A DNA stretch of 64,000 nt from Pyrinomonadaceae bacterium (lineage in GTDB: Bacteria; Acidobacteriota; Blastocatellia; Pyrinomonadales; Pyrinomonadaceae). The position numbers were made by a program, and so were the translations under genes. The notes under the pieces were generated by a model, which saw nothing but the letters and a program-made list of their open reading frames with translations, was not told the origin of the DNA and ran no database searches. Shown here piece after piece: positions 55,337-64,000 of the stretch. The stretch lies in assembly GCA_019694355.1 (NCBI GenBank), contig JAIBCB010000003.1, forward strand, positions 310,001 through 374,000, given 5' to 3'. Numbering within the stretch: position 1 is the first letter of the stretch; each line of letters begins with the position of its first letter.

Positions 55337-56365
55337 TCAAACAAGCTTCACAGGAAACGGTAGGAAAGTAAGGATAAAGATGAGCAGGGTCAAAATGGCC
55401 ACTGCTTTTCTTTTTGTGTCGAGAGGCGTTTGGTCGTATGGCCGCGGGTGGCCGACCTTGAGCATGAAACCCAAGATCACCGCGATCAAGAAGCCGCTCG
55501 GGCTGCTGTAAAAATACGCGCCGAGCACTGAAATGACCGCCATTACGGGAAATGCGATCCTGCCGGTCCAATAATGGACGCGTTCGCCCAACGTTGCGTA
55601 AACGGCGTGTCCGCCATCGAGCTGCCCGGAGGGAATCAGGTTTATTGCGGTCACGAGGGCTCCGATCCAGGCCGCGTAGTAGAAAGCATTGCCGACACCG
55701 AATGCAAGATCTTTGCCGAAAGCGAGGCCGACCAACTGCATTATCAGCGGGTCGCCAAAGACGAGCTGCCCGCCGGTCGAAACTGGTTGGCTCGCTGTCA
55801 TCTCCATTTGAGAGATCCCGATGATCGCGATCGGCAGCATCATCACAAAACCTGCGATCGGCCCTGCGACACCAATGTCAAAAACGGCCTTTCGAGAAGG
55901 CATCGGAGACTTAATGCGGATAAATGCACCGAACGTGCCCGCAGGGCCGATCATCGGCGGTGTCGGAATAAAAAATGGAAGTGTCGCATCGACCTTATAG
56001 ATGCGGCATGCGATGTAATGTCCCATTTCGTGCGAAACGAGGATCAGAAGCAGAGATAGTGAGAACTCGAGGCCATAGGTAAGCACGTACGAGTTCGTGA
56101 ACAAAAGCTCGATCGCGTGTCCGATGACTCCGATGTATTTCTCCGGAAGGCTGAGAAAGAATGCGACCGTCTCATCGAAGGTCTGCGGGTCGCTTCCGAC
56201 CACAAAATCGTTCACCGGGCCGAAGGGATAAAGCGTGCCTGCGATCGTCGTTGTGCAGAAAGTGAGAGCAAGCAAAAGAACGTGCCGGACAAGGACCAAG
56301 GCAGACGGCCGAGGCAGATCCTGGCCATAAAAAAAATCTTGATTTACCGGTTCGACCTCTTGCAT
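55337..56365 (-). CDS. M50 family site-2 protease
   Basis: 342 residues with several TM helices. Zinc motif LVSHEMGHYIACRIYKVDAT (HExxH) and the second ligand motif SGQLDGGHAVYA (LDG). Intramembrane proteases of this family cleave regulatory or signal-anchor substrates in the membrane. The substrate is unknown. Convergent with the LEA-like gene. Confidence 0.92.
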   Translation of the reverse strand: MQEVEPVNQDFFYGQDLPRPSALVLVRHVLLLALTFCTTTIAGTLYPFGPVNDFVVGSDPQTFDETVAFFLSLPEKYIGVIGHAIELLFTNSYVLTYGLEFSLSLLLILVSHEMGHYIACRIYKVDATLPFFIPTPPMIGPAGTFGAFIRIKSPMPSRKAVFDIGVAGPIAGFVMMLPIAIIGISQMEMTASQPVSTGGQLVFGDPLIMQLVGLAFGKDLAFGVGNAFYYAAWIGALVTAINLIPSGQLDGGHAVYATLGERVHYWTGRIAFPVMAVISVLGAYFYSSPSGFLIAVILGFMLKVGHPRPYDQTPLDTKRKAVAILTLLIFILTFLPFPVKLV

Positions 56366-56475
56366 CCGAAGCTTACATCACGAAAAACGAAAAGAACCGA
56401 AATCTCCGCGGTATTACTGCAATTGATTCGCGGAAGTTTTGCGGTCCTCTTGATCTAAAACAAGCTGATCTTCAG

Positions 56476-56748
56476 TTAGACAGACTTTGCAGAAAGCTCC
56501 TTGCCGGGTTTGAATCGAATGGTCTTGCCCGCCGGAATGGGCACCTCCGTACCAGTTCGCGGATTGCGTCCGACGCCGCGTTTACGTGCCTTTACGACAA
56601 AAACACCAAAACCGCGAAGCTCGATCCTCTTGCCCTTTGCGAGAGCTTCTTTCATCGCTTCAAAAAGCGAGTCGACGACCTGCTCGGCCTTCTGTTTTGG
56701 CACTCCCGTCCTGTCGGCAACGAGGTTGACGATGTCCAATTTGATCAT
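56476..56748 (-). CDS. HU/IHF family DNA-binding protein
   Basis: 90 residues. The dimerisation helix pair DIVNLVADRTGVPKQKAEQV and the DNA-binding arm RGFGVFVVKARKRGVGRNPRTG with the intercalating NP pair are intact; the end reads IRFKPGKELSAKSV. Nucleoid organisation and bending. Whether HU or IHF cannot be decided. It has its own promoter upstream. Confidence 0.97.
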   Translation of the reverse strand: MIKLDIVNLVADRTGVPKQKAEQVVDSLFEAMKEALAKGKRIELRGFGVFVVKARKRGVGRNPRTGTEVPIPAGKTIRFKPGKELSAKSV

Positions 56749-56807
56749 TTTTCCTCCAAGTGATCTGGAAACGAAGGAGATTCAAGGCGAAACGGTAATG
56801 CCCAGAA

Positions 56808-56837
56808 AGAATACCTAAGAAATACCGCGGCTGTCAA
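56808..56837 (-). promoter_or_regulatory. Promoter of the HU gene
   Basis: On the minus strand TTGACA (56832-56837) and TATTCT (56808-56813) with 18-bp spacing. GGAGG sits just before the HU start codon at 56748. Confidence 0.6.
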
Positions 56838-56981
56838 GCCTTTTGCGAAGCTAACTTATGCAAGCAATAGCTTTGCGGGAGCAAATCGACCGGTCTTTGT
56901 GCGTTCCCTTGCGTGTGGTGCGTCAACAAAAATAGATTCAGTTTTTCTGATTTTCCTGTTAGGCTCTAAAATCAAAACATT

Positions 56982-57815
56982 ATGCGTTGGCAAGATCTCA
57001 GACGAAGTTCGAACGTTGAAGACAGACGCGGCATCTCAGGCCGCGGCGTCGCGATAGGCGGCGGTGGGTTGGGCGTGATCGTGATCGCATTGGCCATTCT
57101 GCTTTGCGGCGGCGACCCTAGCTCGCTATTGCAGAGCGGCGGCCCGATCGACAGTCAGCAGGTGCAGGCTCCCGCGGCGAATGCCGCAAACCCAGCGCAG
57201 ACGGATGCGAACAAGCAATTTGCGAGCGCGATCATGGGCAGTCTCGAGGATGCCTGGCGGCAGATACTGCCAAAGCAGACCCGCGTTCGGTATCAGGATC
57301 CGAAACTTGTTCTATATACCGGACAGGTTCGTTCCGCCTGTGGTCTTGGCGATGCGGCGATGGGCCCATTCTATTGCCCGGGCGATATGAATCTGTATTT
57401 GGATTTTGCGTTCTTTGACGAGCTAAAACGTGAATTTCGCGCGCCCGGCGATTTTGCACAAGCTTACGTGATCGCTCACGAATTCGGCCACCACATTCAA
57501 AACCTTATGGGTACGATGGACCGCCTCCAAGCCTCGGGAGCGGGAAATCGCGGCTCCGTCGCCCTTGAGCTCCAAGCGGATTGTTATGCGGGCATCTGGG
57601 CGAACTACGCTGCGGCCCAGGGACGCCTCGATACGGGTGATCCTGAAGAAGCGATCCGTGCGGCGAGCGCCGTCGGCGACGATATGATCCAAAAGCGTAC
57701 ACAAGGCTATGTCGTGCCTGACTCATTCACGCACGGCAGTTCGTCGCAGCGTGTCGAATGGTTCGGACGCGGAATGAAGTCCGGCAGTATGGCGAACTGC
57801 CAAACCTTCCGCTAA
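56982..57815 (+). CDS. Neutral zinc metallopeptidase (YpfJ family)
   Basis: 277 residues. One N-terminal membrane segment (LGVIVIALAILLCGGD) followed by a Gln/Ala linker and the catalytic domain with VIAHEFGHHIQNLMGT, plus LELQADCYAGIWANYA and the late VPDSFTHGSSSQRVEWFGRG typical of PF04228. A periplasmic or membrane-attached metallopeptidase with unknown substrate. Convergent with the next gene (4-bp stop overlap). Confidence 0.92.
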   Translation: MRWQDLRRSSNVEDRRGISGRGVAIGGGGLGVIVIALAILLCGGDPSSLLQSGGPIDSQQVQAPAANAANPAQTDANKQFASAIMGSLEDAWRQILPKQTRVRYQDPKLVLYTGQVRSACGLGDAAMGPFYCPGDMNLYLDFAFFDELKREFRAPGDFAQAYVIAHEFGHHIQNLMGTMDRLQASGAGNRGSVALELQADCYAGIWANYAAAQGRLDTGDPEEAIRAASAVGDDMIQKRTQGYVVPDSFTHGSSSQRVEWFGRGMKSGSMANCQTFR

Positions 57816-58336
57816 GGCTCGAAGGGCTTTCCGTACAATTCCTGGTAGACCCAGCCAAGCAGACGAGCTTCGGCCGTGCAGAGCAGTTCGAGCCAGCAGC
57901 TCGATAGATACAGGCGTTTTTCCAGGTTGCTCGGCAGTTTGTCGGCTTTAGCGAGAGCAAATGCCTCCGCGTCGGCATCCAGATCGTAGGCGGTGGTCAT
58001 TTCGGCCTTTGTTTCGCGTGCACGGCCGAGAGCCTCGACGATATCCGTGATCCAGAGTTTCAGATCTTCTTCGCTCTTGTTTTCTGCGACCGCCTGAATA
58101 ACGCCGATAGCGAATCGGGCTTCAGCATTCTCGAATGGATAGATCGCAACGCCATTGGCCGTATCGTCTTCTTGTTTCCACTGAAAAAGTTCGTCTGCGA
58201 AAGGATGCCGTATCCTTCCGACGCGTTCATCATACGTGATGAACCATTCGACAAGGTCCGCAAGCGAGGAGGTTTCCGGAACGCCGTCGGCGATCTTGAG
58301 TGCCGGCGGTGAAGTGCTCTGTGCTGGTTCTGCCAT
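57812..58336 (-). CDS. Hypothetical soluble protein
   Basis: 174 residues from the ATG at 58336. Largely helical and acidic (SSLADLVEWFITYDERVGRI, DLDADAEAFALAKADKLPSN). No signal peptide, TM segment or recognised family. It is convergent with the YpfJ-type gene, the stops overlapping in CTAA, and divergent from the TM2 gene. Confidence 0.65.
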   Translation of the reverse strand: MAEPAQSTSPPALKIADGVPETSSLADLVEWFITYDERVGRIRHPFADELFQWKQEDDTANGVAIYPFENAEARFAIGVIQAVAENKSEEDLKLWITDIVEALGRARETKAEMTTAYDLDADAEAFALAKADKLPSNLEKRLYLSSCWLELLCTAEARLLGWVYQELYGKPFEP

Positions 58337-58452
58337 AAGGGTTGAAGGGAAGATTATTTCACGCGGCGGCAAACTTTTACAATCTATGAACGATTTGGCA
58401 TATAATTCGTAAATGTTGGGTAAGAGCGGTCAAGGAGGCCCTTCTTAAAACT

Positions 58453-58845
58453 ATGCAAACGCAATACGTAAACTGTCCGAATTGCCACTCGCAAAATATC
58501 GCGGGCGGCGGCCTTTGTTCGAGCTGCGGTGCGATGCTGCCCGCATACAACGCCGGCCCGATGCAGCCGCAGAATCGTCCTGCGGTGCCCGGAGCGGATA
58601 AGAAGGTTCTCGCCGGAGTCCTCGGCATCGTTCTCGGCGGCCTAGGTATTCACAAATTCATTCTCGGCTACAACACCGAAGGCATCATTATGCTCGCGGT
58701 CTGGGTGGTCGGCGCGCTTTTTTTGTGCGGCATACCATCGCTTGTGATGGCCGTGATAGGGATCATCGAAGGCATAATGTACCTTACTAAATCGGACGAA
58801 GAGTTCGTTCATACCTACATCGTCAACAAGAAGGGCTGGTTCTAA
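58453..58845 (+). CDS. Zinc-ribbon TM2-domain membrane protein
   Basis: 130 residues. N-terminal zinc ribbon CPNCHSQN ... CSSCG (about residues 8-27), Pro-rich linker, then the TM2 pair LGGLGIHKFILGYNTEGIIM and FLCGIPSLVMAVIGIIEGIM. Function unknown in bacteria. It precedes ribE by 17 bp and may share its transcript. Confidence 0.9.
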   Translation: MQTQYVNCPNCHSQNIAGGGLCSSCGAMLPAYNAGPMQPQNRPAVPGADKKVLAGVLGIVLGGLGIHKFILGYNTEGIIMLAVWVVGALFLCGIPSLVMAVIGIIEGIMYLTKSDEEFVHTYIVNKKGWF

Positions 58846-58862
58846 ACATTTAGCTGACAGAC

Positions 58863-59462
58863 GTGTTCACAGGGCTGATCGAAGAACTCGGCGTGATCGA
58901 GAGCATTGAACGACGCGATGCCGGTGCGGTCTTTCGTCTCGGTGCGACGGTCATCACTTCGGACATTGCGAACGGTGATTCGATCGCGGTGAACGGCGTA
59001 TGTCTAACAGCGCTCAATATCGACAAGAACGGATTCTCCGCCGACGTTTCGCCGGAGACCCTCGACCGAACGACGCTCGATCAGCTTGAGGTCGGCTCGC
59101 GTGTGAATCTCGAACGTGCGCTGCTCGCGACACAGCGGCTTGGTGGACATATCGTTCAAGGACACGTTGATTCGACGGGTGAGTTTCTTGCGGCACGCGA
59201 CGAAGGGGATTTTCACACCGTGACGATCGGGTTTGATCCAGAATTTGCAAAGTATCTGGTCTTTAAGGGGTCTGTTGCGGTCGAAGGGATCTCGCTGACC
59301 GTCGCCGCGTTGCGGGAAGCGGAGTTCGACATTGCCGTTATTCCGAAGACGTGGGAAATGACGAACCTTTCGACGCTTTCACCGGGAGAACGCGTCAACC
59401 TCGAAGCCGACGTCATCGCAAAATATGTCGAGCGGATGCTCTCCGCACGTAATTTCGAGTAA
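58863..59462 (+). CDS. ribE: Riboflavin synthase alpha chain
   Basis: 199 residues from a GTG at 58863 that matches the family N-terminus FTGLIEELGVIESIERRDAG. Two lumazine-binding repeats: SIAVNGVCLTALNIDKNGF with GHIVQGHVDSTGEFLAARDE, and the second with SVAVEGISLTVAALREAEF. Dismutates 6,7-dimethyl-8-ribityllumazine to riboflavin. No FMN riboswitch is visible upstream. Confidence 0.95.
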   Translation: MFTGLIEELGVIESIERRDAGAVFRLGATVITSDIANGDSIAVNGVCLTALNIDKNGFSADVSPETLDRTTLDQLEVGSRVNLERALLATQRLGGHIVQGHVDSTGEFLAARDEGDFHTVTIGFDPEFAKYLVFKGSVAVEGISLTVAALREAEFDIAVIPKTWEMTNLSTLSPGERVNLEADVIAKYVERMLSARNFE

Positions 59463-59481
59463 TATTGGTTTTTGATCCGAT

Positions 59482-61407
59482 ATGCTCGCTGCCCTCATAG
59501 TGCTCGCTGTTTTTCTCTTTGGCGGGCTTTGTTTTACTTACCTGTTCTTTGACGATGAGCGGCTTTTATGGCGGCTCGCGGCGGGCAACATCGTTTCGTG
59601 TGCGACAGCGGGCGTTTCCGGATTCGTCATCACTCTTTTCTTTGGATTGAGTGCGACAACGGCGGGCGTTTCGGTCCTCACGGCTCTTCTTCCCGCCGTG
59701 ATCTTGCTGAAGGCAGATGTTCGAACGAAGCTCGCGAGAGATTGGCAACGCGCACGCTCGAACTTTCAGCACGGGAACAAGCGGATTGGCGGCCTCATTT
59801 TCTACAGCTTCTTTTTCATTCTATTTTGCCTGTTCTTTTCCCAAGCGATCTACCAGACGCCCGATGGCATTTTTACAGGCGGATCGCAGAACCTCGGCGA
59901 CCTGCCGTTCCATCTTGGAGCGATCTTTAGCTTTACGGACGGTGCGAATTTCCCGCCGATGAATCCATCGTTCTCCGGCGTGAAGTTCGCATATCCTTTC
60001 GTCGCGGATCTGCTTACGGCGTTGACGATAAAGCTTGGCGGATCGGTGCGTGCGGCGATGGTCGTTGAGGATATCACTTGGGCATTTTCGCTGCTCGTCC
60101 TTCTCGAACGTTTCACAGTTCGCGTGACATTGAGCAAGCTTGCGGGCCGCATCGCTCCATTCCTGCTCTTTTTTAGCGGCGGCCTCGGCTTCTTATTCTT
60201 CGCACGGGATCTCTGGCAGCAGCAGAAAGGATTTTTCGATTTTATCTCCGCTCTGCCGAGCGATTACACGATCACGAACCTCTTCCGCTGGGGCAATTCG
60301 ATGGTCGTCCTCTTTATCACGCAACGCAGCCTGCTTCTTGGAATGCCGCTTGCGATCATGGCGATCGACCGGCTCTGGGCGACGTTCTCAGGGCAAGATG
60401 GCGACGAGGGACACCCGCAATTTGTGCCGCCGTTCGTTCTTGGAACGCTCGTCGGGACGCTGCCGCTTGTTCACTTGCATAGTCTGCTGGTCGTCTTCAT
60501 CGTCGCAGCCGTTTGCCTGCTTTTGTATATGCGGCGATGGAAAGAATGGTTCACGTTTGCTGTCGGCGTTTCGATCGTTGCCGTTCCGATCCTCGCGTGG
60601 CTTACGACGGGCGAGGCGTCGGATGCATCGAAGTTCATCGGCTGGAACTTCGGCTGGGACAAAGGCGACAAGAATTTCTTCTACTTCTGGCTCTTGAACA
60701 CAGGCCTGGTGATTCCGCTGATCGCCGCCGGCGTTTATCTCGCGTGGACAAAAGGATCAAAGGAAGAGCACAAGCACCTTCGATGCGCGGCGCTTTTTTA
60801 CATTCCGTTCGCGCTGATCTTTGTGATCGCGAATGTCGTCAAACTTGCTCCGTGGGAATGGGATAATATCAAGATCCTGATCTATTGGTTCGCAGGTTCG
60901 ATACCGTTCATCGCTCTTGCGATCGTTTGGGCTTGGGAAAAGAAAGCCGTCTGGCTCAAAGCGGCGGCCGCACTCGTCTTTCTCTCTTTGATCGCCTCCG
61001 GAGCACTGGATGTTTACCGCACAGCGAGCGGCCAGAATGTCGTAAAGGTCTTTGATGCGGATGGCGTGAAGATCGCCGATGCGATCAAGCAAAAGACCGC
61101 ACCGAACGCTTTGATCTTGAACGCTCCAACCTATAATTCTGCGGTCGTGCTTTCAGGCCGCCAGTCGCTGATGCGTTACACGGGACATTTGTCCTCGCAC
61201 GGCATCGATTTTGAGGGTCGCGAAAAGGACGTGAAAATGATCTATCTTGGCGGCGGTGTCGCCGATATTCTGCTCAAGAAATACGGGATAGATTATGTTC
61301 TTGTGTCGCCGCCCGAGCGGAATGATCTAAAGGCAAATGATGAGTATTTTGAGAAATATCCGCTCGTTGCAGAAAGCGGACAGTATCGGCTCTATAAAGT
61401 AAAATAG
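59482..61407 (+). CDS. Large polytopic membrane protein, possible glycosyltransferase-type
   Basis: 641 residues with about 12-14 hydrophobic segments (LIVLAVFLFGGLCFTYLFFD, FILFCLFFSQAIYQTPDGIF). The soluble loop motifs GGSQNLGDLPFHLG and FAYPFVADLL resemble the first periplasmic loops of GT-C-type enzymes, and the C-terminal soluble part (LILNAPTYNSAVVLSGRQSL) follows. The exact family is not recognised. It precedes another polytopic protein by 17 bp, so the pair is likely one operon. Confidence 0.65.
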   Translation: MLAALIVLAVFLFGGLCFTYLFFDDERLLWRLAAGNIVSCATAGVSGFVITLFFGLSATTAGVSVLTALLPAVILLKADVRTKLARDWQRARSNFQHGNKRIGGLIFYSFFFILFCLFFSQAIYQTPDGIFTGGSQNLGDLPFHLGAIFSFTDGANFPPMNPSFSGVKFAYPFVADLLTALTIKLGGSVRAAMVVEDITWAFSLLVLLERFTVRVTLSKLAGRIAPFLLFFSGGLGFLFFARDLWQQQKGFFDFISALPSDYTITNLFRWGNSMVVLFITQRSLLLGMPLAIMAIDRLWATFSGQDGDEGHPQFVPPFVLGTLVGTLPLVHLHSLLVVFIVAAVCLLLYMRRWKEWFTFAVGVSIVAVPILAWLTTGEASDASKFIGWNFGWDKGDKNFFYFWLLNTGLVIPLIAAGVYLAWTKGSKEEHKHLRCAALFYIPFALIFVIANVVKLAPWEWDNIKILIYWFAGSIPFIALAIVWAWEKKAVWLKAAAALVFLSLIASGALDVYRTASGQNVVKVFDADGVKIADAIKQKTAPNALILNAPTYNSAVVLSGRQSLMRYTGHLSSHGIDFEGREKDVKMIYLGGGVADILLKKYGIDYVLVSPPERNDLKANDEYFEKYPLVAESGQYRLYKVK

Positions 61408-61424
61408 TTCCGGCAAGACGCCTG

Positions 61425-63440
61425 TTGATGACCGAGACAAATATCACACAAAACGAGCAAGAGCGGACAAGGCCGGACATAGTTTGGCTTTGCTGTTCTG
61501 CGGCCATAACAGTGATCGCGTTCGCGTTCCGGTTCTATGACCTCACGCTCAAACCGCTTCATCACGACGAGGGCGTCAACGGATTTTTCCTGACGACGCT
61601 TTATCGGACTGGCGTTTACAAATACGATCCGGCGAACTACCACGGCCCGACGCTTTATTACATCTCGCTTTTCTTCTCAAAGATCTTCGGGCTGAATACT
61701 TTCGCGGTGAGAGCGAGCGTTGCGGTCTTCGGTGTTTTGACGGTCGTCCTTGTGCTATATCTGAGGCGATATCTTGGCAAGATCGGCAGTCTTTCGGCGG
61801 CTCTTTTCCTTGCACTCTCGCCGGGAATGGTCTTTATCTCGCGATACTTCATTCACGAGACATTCTTTACATTCTGCACGCTCGCGATCGTCGTCTCGAT
61901 CGTGCTTTTTATCGAGCGGAAGGCGGCCGGCCCTCTCGCGAAGGTATGGCTCGCGATATTGCTTGCCGCATGCTTTATCCCCTCGGGGCTGAATGTCGCG
62001 GCGTATTTCTCAGACGGCAACACAACCGCCCTTTGGGCGTTTCGGATAGCGGTTGTCATCGTCGAACTCGCGCTAATCTATTTCGTCTTAAAGAGCCTGC
62101 TCGATTGGCGCGAAGGACGGCCGATATATCTGATCCTTGCTGCGGCATCTGCTGCTCTTCTTTTTGCGACAAAAGAGACGGCATTTATCTCGATCGGCAC
62201 GATGGTCATCGCGACCGTTGCGGCCCGAATTTGGCAAAAGAGCGTTGACGCGGAACCAAGCCGTTCGAAATGGTACGCCGTTGGCCTGATACACCTTGCG
62301 GTACTTGCTGCCGCGGCGCTTTCCTACCGAAGCACGCTTGATGGCCTTAAGTGGGTGCATACGTATTTCCTCGGCGAGAACAGCGTAAAGGAACCGTTCG
62401 CGTTCTACACGCTTTGCATTCTGTCTCTAGCGACGCTCGCGGCGTGGGCTATGTTTCTCGCAGCGTACCAAAAAGGAAAGCTTACGACGTACTCAGAACC
62501 TGAGCTCACTTACAATGGCTTCTTCGGTGCATTTGGGGCGAGTGCCGACAGGCTTCTATTGATCTCGGCATCTGCGGTCACTTTCGTATTTGTTCTCGCG
62601 GTCTTTTTCTCGTCTTATTTTTCGTTTCCCGAAGGGCTGTCGCGTGCCGTCGAAGCCTATATGCTTTGGACAAAGACCGGCACAAAAGACCACACGCAGA
62701 ACGGCGTGCTCGCCTATGTGAAATGGGGAATGAAGGTCGAGTCACCGCTTCTGCTGCTTTCAGCTCTTGGTGGTGCGATCGCCTTTCTGCGGCCAAAGAA
62801 CCGCTTCGCGGTCTTTTCAGCATTTTGGGCGTTCGGAATGTTCGCGGCCTACACGATCATTCCGTATAAAACGCCTTGGCTTGCCCTTAGCTTCTTTCTC
62901 CCGATGTGTCTGATCGCGGGGTACGGCATTAACGAGATCCTTTCATCAAAATTTATCGCGACGCGCCTTGCCGGCGGCCTTACCCTCATCGTTGCGATCG
63001 CAGTGCTCACGTATCAAACATACGACCTGAACTTCGTTCGATATGACGACGAGGAAATGGGCTATGTTTACGCACACACAAAACGCGGGATGCTTGACCT
63101 TGTCAAAGAGATCGAGCATTACGCAGAGAAAAGTTCAAAGGGCAAGGACGCGACCATCGAGATCGTTTCGCCCGATTATTGGCCGCTTACCTGGTACGTA
63201 AACGATTATCCGCATGCGAATTTCTACGGCAGTCTTGTCGATGCAAATACTGCCGAGATGATCGTCGCAAAGAAGAACGACCAGGACACGCAGGTCGTCG
63301 AAAAATATTCTGCGCACTACAAATTCGTTGGTGTTTATCCGCTTCGTCCCGGCGTTGACCTTATGCTGCTCGTCCGTCGCGATCTTGCCGATCCGGAGGA
63401 TCAGGACCTCTACAGAATTTACGAGTACGAATCGAAATAG
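61425..63440 (+). CDS. TIGR03663-family membrane protein (Agl23-like, flippase-associated)
   Basis: 671 residues from TTG 61425 or ATG 61428, with 11-13 TM segments. The strongly conserved first loop LKPLHHDEGVNGFFLTTLYR and YKYDPANYHGPTLYYISLFF is characteristic of the TIGR03663 family, studied in archaea next to N-glycosylation genes. In bacteria the role is unknown; a GT-C-type enzyme acting on lipid-linked sugars is a reasonable inference. It is paired with the polytopic gene before it. Confidence 0.8.
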   Translation: MMTETNITQNEQERTRPDIVWLCCSAAITVIAFAFRFYDLTLKPLHHDEGVNGFFLTTLYRTGVYKYDPANYHGPTLYYISLFFSKIFGLNTFAVRASVAVFGVLTVVLVLYLRRYLGKIGSLSAALFLALSPGMVFISRYFIHETFFTFCTLAIVVSIVLFIERKAAGPLAKVWLAILLAACFIPSGLNVAAYFSDGNTTALWAFRIAVVIVELALIYFVLKSLLDWREGRPIYLILAAASAALLFATKETAFISIGTMVIATVAARIWQKSVDAEPSRSKWYAVGLIHLAVLAAAALSYRSTLDGLKWVHTYFLGENSVKEPFAFYTLCILSLATLAAWAMFLAAYQKGKLTTYSEPELTYNGFFGAFGASADRLLLISASAVTFVFVLAVFFSSYFSFPEGLSRAVEAYMLWTKTGTKDHTQNGVLAYVKWGMKVESPLLLLSALGGAIAFLRPKNRFAVFSAFWAFGMFAAYTIIPYKTPWLALSFFLPMCLIAGYGINEILSSKFIATRLAGGLTLIVAIAVLTYQTYDLNFVRYDDEEMGYVYAHTKRGMLDLVKEIEHYAEKSSKGKDATIEIVSPDYWPLTWYVNDYPHANFYGSLVDANTAEMIVAKKNDQDTQVVEKYSAHYKFVGVYPLRPGVDLMLLVRRDLADPEDQDLYRIYEYESK

Positions 63441-63512
63441 TGACGACTTTTTGTAAACAAACCGCTCGCCTTTCTCGTAAAACCTGCCAAATAACCTCGA
63501 GGAGTTTTCGAA

Positions 63513-64000
63513 ATGAAATATATCTGTGTCTTTGCGTTGACGATGTTGCTGGCCGCTTCTGCTTTTGCTGTTGATATCAAGAACGGCACCGACCTCATCA
63601 CGGCGATGAACGCAAAATACGCCGGCAAGTGGTACAAAACGCTCACCTTTGAGCAGAAAACGACGAATTATTCAGCCGACGGCAAAGCGGATGTCGCCAC
63701 CTGGTATGAGGCGATGAAAGTGCCTGGCTATTTACGGATAGACTTCGCCCCGGTCGAGAAAGGCGACGGCATTTTGTTCGCTGCCGGCAAGGCATTCTCG
63801 TTCAAAGACGGAAAGACAAAGGGCGGCCGCGATTTTGTTCATCCGCTTATGGTCGTCGGCTTTGATGTCTATGCGCAGCCCGTTGAAACCACCATCGCCG
63901 AGGTCAAGAAGTTGGGCATCGACCTTTCGGTCATTCATACAGAAAAATGGCAGGGCCGTGATGTCTATGTTGTTGGTGCCGAAAAAGGCGATCTGAAGTC
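63513..64000 (+). CDS. Exported protein, 5' part, runs off the window
   Basis: Partial, about 162 residues. The signal peptide (YICVFALTMLLAASAFAVD) is followed by beta strands (WYKTLTFEQKTTNYSADGKA, YEAMKVPGYLRIDFAPVEKG, GKAFSFKDGKTKGGRDFVHP) typical of the LolA/LolB-like lipoprotein-carrier fold or of outer-membrane lipoprotein-sorting-like proteins. GAGGAG lies upstream of the ATG. The ending is unseen. Confidence 0.7.
   Translation, partial: MKYICVFALTMLLAASAFAVDIKNGTDLITAMNAKYAGKWYKTLTFEQKTTNYSADGKADVATWYEAMKVPGYLRIDFAPVEKGDGILFAAGKAFSFKDGKTKGGRDFVHPLMVVGFDVYAQPVETTIAEVKKLGIDLSVIHTEKWQGRDVYVVGAEKGDLK

Noticed and set aside
58846..58862. FMN riboswitch in front of the riboflavin synthase gene
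   Set aside because: Only 17 bp separate it from the preceding gene, and no RFN-type conserved segments are present.

Overview
The window looks like a chromosomal stretch of an Acidobacteriota bacterium, most likely class Blastocatellia (Pyrinomonadaceae-like). This is inference from gene content, moderate GC, lipoproteins with Asn-Ala linkers, Pro-Thr spacers and many TPR, peptidase and stress-coil proteins; no marker gene was searched. About 60 protein genes, one tRNA and one clear pseudogene are supported. There is no rRNA, CRISPR array, prophage or insertion sequence.

Layout. 1-2.4 kb: 5' part of lepA (minus strand), a YtxH/DUF948-like pair and tRNA-Ser(GCU). 2.5-12.6 kb: an outer-membrane-type protein, a large orphan PDZ/membrane/GAF/PAS histidine kinase, an MFS exporter, an M61 peptidase overlapping a lipoprotein gene, and a DinB protein. 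12.8-24.5 kb: housekeeping genes (murA, HIT protein, TPR lipoprotein, sigma54-type activator, selB, DUF2071, folA, Mpo1-like, sugar kinase, transketolase). 24.5-29.4 kb: an accessory patch with a PIN toxin-antitoxin pair, an unusual secreted protein, a RelE/RHH pair, DUF2945, DUF488 and a serine hydrolase. 29.5-33.6 kb: an alanyl-tRNA synthetase-like gene without its catalytic domain, then a TPR protein. 33.6-40.6 kb: lrp-eamA, an aldehyde dehydrogenase, DUF454, two exonuclease III paralogues flanking a decayed VapBC pair, and nadA. 40.7-43.1 kb: phoU, DUF47 and pit. 43.4-53.2 kb: an M48 peptidase and a TetR-controlled RND efflux operon (regulator, adaptor, pump, TolC, quinone oxidoreductase). 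53.3-64 kb: DUF883, YacG, a LEA-like protein, an M50 protease, HU, a zinc peptidase, a TM2 protein, riboflavin synthase, two large polytopic proteins including a TIGR03663/Agl23-like one, and a partial exported protein.

No single novel multi-gene defence or biosynthetic system stands out. The strongest anomalies are the AlaRS lacking its class II catalytic domain, with a tandem 33-bp repeat inside its editing half; the frameshifted vapC between two exonuclease III genes; an apparently leaderless RHH antitoxin promoter; several LEA-like helical-repeat proteins; and clean candidate operators upstream of tetR and the sigma54-type regulator.

How the genes work together. The minus-strand efflux block is a self-contained envelope-detoxification unit. 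PhoU/DUF47/Pit is a phosphate-uptake unit. The sugar kinase and transketolase feed the pentose phosphate pathway. The lrp-eamA pair looks like a sensor plus metabolite exporter. Four different metallopeptidases (M61, M48, M50, YpfJ type) suggest heavy investment in envelope proteostasis.
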